Below are positions 6,095-7,225 of a DNA stretch of 7,225 bases, piece by piece. The stretch is taken from contig JAZOBA010000152.1 in NCBI GenBank assembly GCA_045595705.1, positions 1 through 7,225 of the forward strand, given 5' to 3'. The notes under the pieces were generated by a model, which saw only the letters and a list, made by a program, of their open reading frames with translations, did not search any database and was not told the DNA's origin. Made by a program: the position numbers and the translations under genes. Each line of letters begins with the position of its first letter. Position 1 is the first letter of the stretch. Source of the stretch: JAJPXI01 sp045595705. GTDB taxonomy: Bacteria; Bacillota; Clostridia; Oscillospirales; Oscillospiraceae.

Positions 6095-7087
6095 TTATTT
6101 GGAATATCCGATGACAGAAAAACCTTTGATGTATTTAAAATACCGGACATTTACAGAGTCCCGGGCTTTGCCGTAAGTTTCTTTTTTGTAGTCATATGCG
6201 TCCGGGTCGGCTAAGATTTGATTTACGGTGTCCAGTATGTCGGTCATCAAGTGGCTTTCCAGATTGTTCATGAAATGCTGGGGGAAAATGTAATCGTATT
6301 CATCCAATCGATTCACCAGATATTGCATGCGATCTCGGTAGTAAGTCAGCAATGTGCATTCGCAGTGAGGGCCGTTGGTTCGCGGTTTGCCTGCACCACC
6401 GCAGCCGGAGACATCGGAACAGATGTTGTCGCCGGTGAACAGGATCCGGTTGTGCCGGTCCAGATAGGCAGCGTGTCCTGCTGCGTGACCGCCGGTATGA
6501 ATCAGTTCCACTTCATATCCATCGCCCAAATCCCAGACATGTCCGTCGGGCACACCGATGATTTCATAAGGACGGAAGACCGGAAGGTCTGCCCGGTCAA
6601 ACTCCAACCAAATGTTCTCGCCCCAGTTGTCAAACAGGTAGTCCCACATGTGTGCATGCTGATTGCTCAGATAGGGAACCAGATATTCATGACAGTAGAC
6701 CCGTTCGAACCGGCAGTTGCCGTAGGCGTGGTCGTAGTGATCGTGAGTGTTGACCACGATGACTTCTTTTCCGCCGGCCAATTCATCCACCAGACCCTTC
6801 AGGTCACCCAAGCCATATGCGGTGTCGATCAGCATGGCCTTTTCCGGGCCGATGATCAGGTACATCCATACATCACCCATGCCATCGCAGTTTTCGGCAA
6901 ACAGGCCGAACAGATTTTCACGGAATCGGTAAACTTCTACATAAGGGTTCACGGCAAGAATTTGTTTGGTTTTATTGTTTTCGCGCAGTTCCTTCATATA
7001 GGTCCAGCTGATGGCATTTTGCGGAGTTTCGAATTTAATTCGCTTGGATTTCAGGCTGGACTGAATCGGATACATTTCTTTTTTCAT
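6095..7087 (-). CDS. MBL-fold metallo-hydrolase
   Basis: A 330-aa enzyme of the metallo-beta-lactamase fold, expected to bind two metal ions and hydrolyse an unknown substrate in the cytoplasm; no signal peptide is seen. The ligand set is complete: THDHYDH (His115, His117, Asp119, His120), His201 in HTGGHAAGH, Asp220 in LFTGD, and His271 in FPQH. About 70 residues precede the core (which begins near the MYLIIGPEKAMLIDT segment at 75-89); they contain a WTYMKELRENNK stretch. Directly after Asp220 is an insert with Cys223, Cys229, Cys242 and Cys244, an unusual density. The ATG at 7087 has a near-perfect AGGAGG 6 nt upstream, so it is preferred over the start 30 nt earlier. It may be a glyoxalase II-like, lactonase-like or other hydrolase; the sequence does not decide. 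It has its own terminator and lies upstream of the operon in the same direction. Confidence 0.88.
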   Translation of the reverse strand: MKKEMYPIQSSLKSKRIKFETPQNAISWTYMKELRENNKTKQILAVNPYVEVYRFRENLFGLFAENCDGMGDVWMYLIIGPEKAMLIDTAYGLGDLKGLVDELAGGKEVIVVNTHDHYDHAYGNCRFERVYCHEYLVPYLSNQHAHMWDYLFDNWGENIWLEFDRADLPVFRPYEIIGVPDGHVWDLGDGYEVELIHTGGHAAGHAAYLDRHNRILFTGDNICSDVSGCGGAGKPRTNGPHCECTLLTYYRDRMQYLVNRLDEYDYIFPQHFMNNLESHLMTDILDTVNQILADPDAYDYKKETYGKARDSVNVRYFKYIKGFSVIGYSK

Positions 7088-7093
7088 GGTTGA

Positions 7094-7099
7094 CCTCCT
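7094..7099 (-). promoter_or_regulatory. Strong ribosome binding site of the MBL hydrolase gene
   Basis: AGGAGG on the minus strand, 6 nt before ATG 7087. It is the strongest such site in the window and fixes the start, since the upstream in-frame start at 7117 has no such site. Confidence 0.8.
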
Positions 7100-7135
7100 G
7101 CCCAAATCAGAAAACATGGTTCAAATTCCTTTTTG

Positions 7136-7151
7136 TATTGATAAATCAATA
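7136..7151. promoter_or_regulatory. Perfect 16-bp palindrome, possible operator
   Basis: TATTGAT-AA-ATCAATA: 7-bp perfect arms around two bases, in the 5' region of the hydrolase gene, about 50 nt before its ATG. It would lie just downstream of the candidate minus-strand promoter and overlap the -35 region of a candidate plus-strand promoter, where a repressor could act on both. An AT-rich palindrome this size can also occur by chance. Confidence 0.35.
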
Positions 7152-7154
7152 AAC

Positions 7155-7163
7155 TGGTATGAT
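7155..7163 (+). promoter_or_regulatory. Candidate extended -10 for a divergent plus-strand gene
   Basis: TGGTATGAT (TG-n-TATGAT, 5 of 6 bases of the -10 box), with only a poor -35 match around the palindrome. It would start transcription near 7170, about 19 nt before the possible ATG at 7189. The call depends on that gene being real. Confidence 0.25.
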
Positions 7164-7170
7164 TTTCCTA

Positions 7171-7179
7171 AATATATCA
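7171..7179 (-). promoter_or_regulatory. Candidate extended -10 promoter for the MBL hydrolase gene
   Basis: The minus strand reads TGATATATT, that is TG-n-TATATT, the extended -10 form that can work without a good -35 box; no clear -35 is present. It predicts a leader of about 75-80 nt to ATG 7087. Confidence 0.35.
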
Positions 7180-7188
7180 TAAAAGGCG

Positions 7189-7225
7189 ATGGAAAAAAAG
7201 AGGAAGAAAAAGAAAAACGGCATCC
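7189..7225 (+). CDS. Possible start of a divergent gene with a lysine-rich N-terminus (partial)
   Basis: ATG 7189 opens a frame reading MEKKRKKKKNGI to the window edge. AAAAGG lies at 7181-7186 but only 2 nt from the ATG, closer than usual. A very basic N-terminus is common before a first membrane segment, but nothing beyond 12 residues is visible. The same bases can instead be read on the minus strand as GGATGCCG followed by TTTTTCTTTTTC, the second half of a terminator for a gene beyond the edge. Confidence 0.27.
   Translation, partial: MEKKRKKKKNGI

Noticed and set aside
6218..7093. 291-codon plus-strand open frame opposite the MBL hydrolase gene
   Set aside because: The opposite strand carries all MBL metal ligands and an AGGAGG site; this frame has neither motif nor start signal.

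Overview
The window looks like chromosome of a gut-type Clostridia member, probably Oscillospirales. That placement is an inference from near-balanced to slightly GC-rich coding sequence, strong AGGAGG-type ribosome binding sites, frequent GTG/TTG starts, a BspA-like leucine-rich repeat protein and close-packed genes. I see no rRNA, tRNA, insertion sequence or CRISPR array.

Layout from left to right. (1) Positions 3-65 read as the last 20 codons of an unidentified plus-strand gene. (2) A plus-strand cation:proton antiporter (119-1411) follows, with a hairpin in the gap before it. (3) A bidirectional terminator at 1427-1456 separates it from a convergent three-gene operon on the minus strand. 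Read in transcription order, the operon has a sigma-A-like promoter (5994-6022), a DUF2201-type protein with a metallopeptidase-like N-domain and a VWA-like C-domain (5956-4658), a BspA-like leucine-rich repeat protein (4671-2998, overlapping the first gene by 14 nt), and a MoxR-type AAA+ ATPase (2971-1460). (4) An MBL-fold metallo-hydrolase (7087-6095, minus) lies upstream with its own terminator and a promoter/palindrome region. (5) The right edge holds either the first codons of a divergent gene or half of a terminator hairpin.

The operon is the most interesting part. MoxR ATPases paired with VWA proteins are a known arrangement (NorQ/NorD, CbbQ/CbbO, RavA/ViaA, and DUF2201-MoxR pairs): the ATPase remodels a target that the VWA partner presents. 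Here an intracellular-looking leucine-rich repeat protein lies between the two, a plausible target-recognition part. The DUF2201 protein has also lost the catalytic Glu of its HExxH-like motif (HLLLH) and both serines of the DxSxS metal site (DLCGL), which suggests a scaffold or adaptor instead of an active peptidase. The AAA+ motifs of the ATPase are intact, as are the metal ligands of the MBL hydrolase. The antiporter and the MBL enzyme look like ordinary housekeeping or accessory genes with no clear functional tie to the operon.
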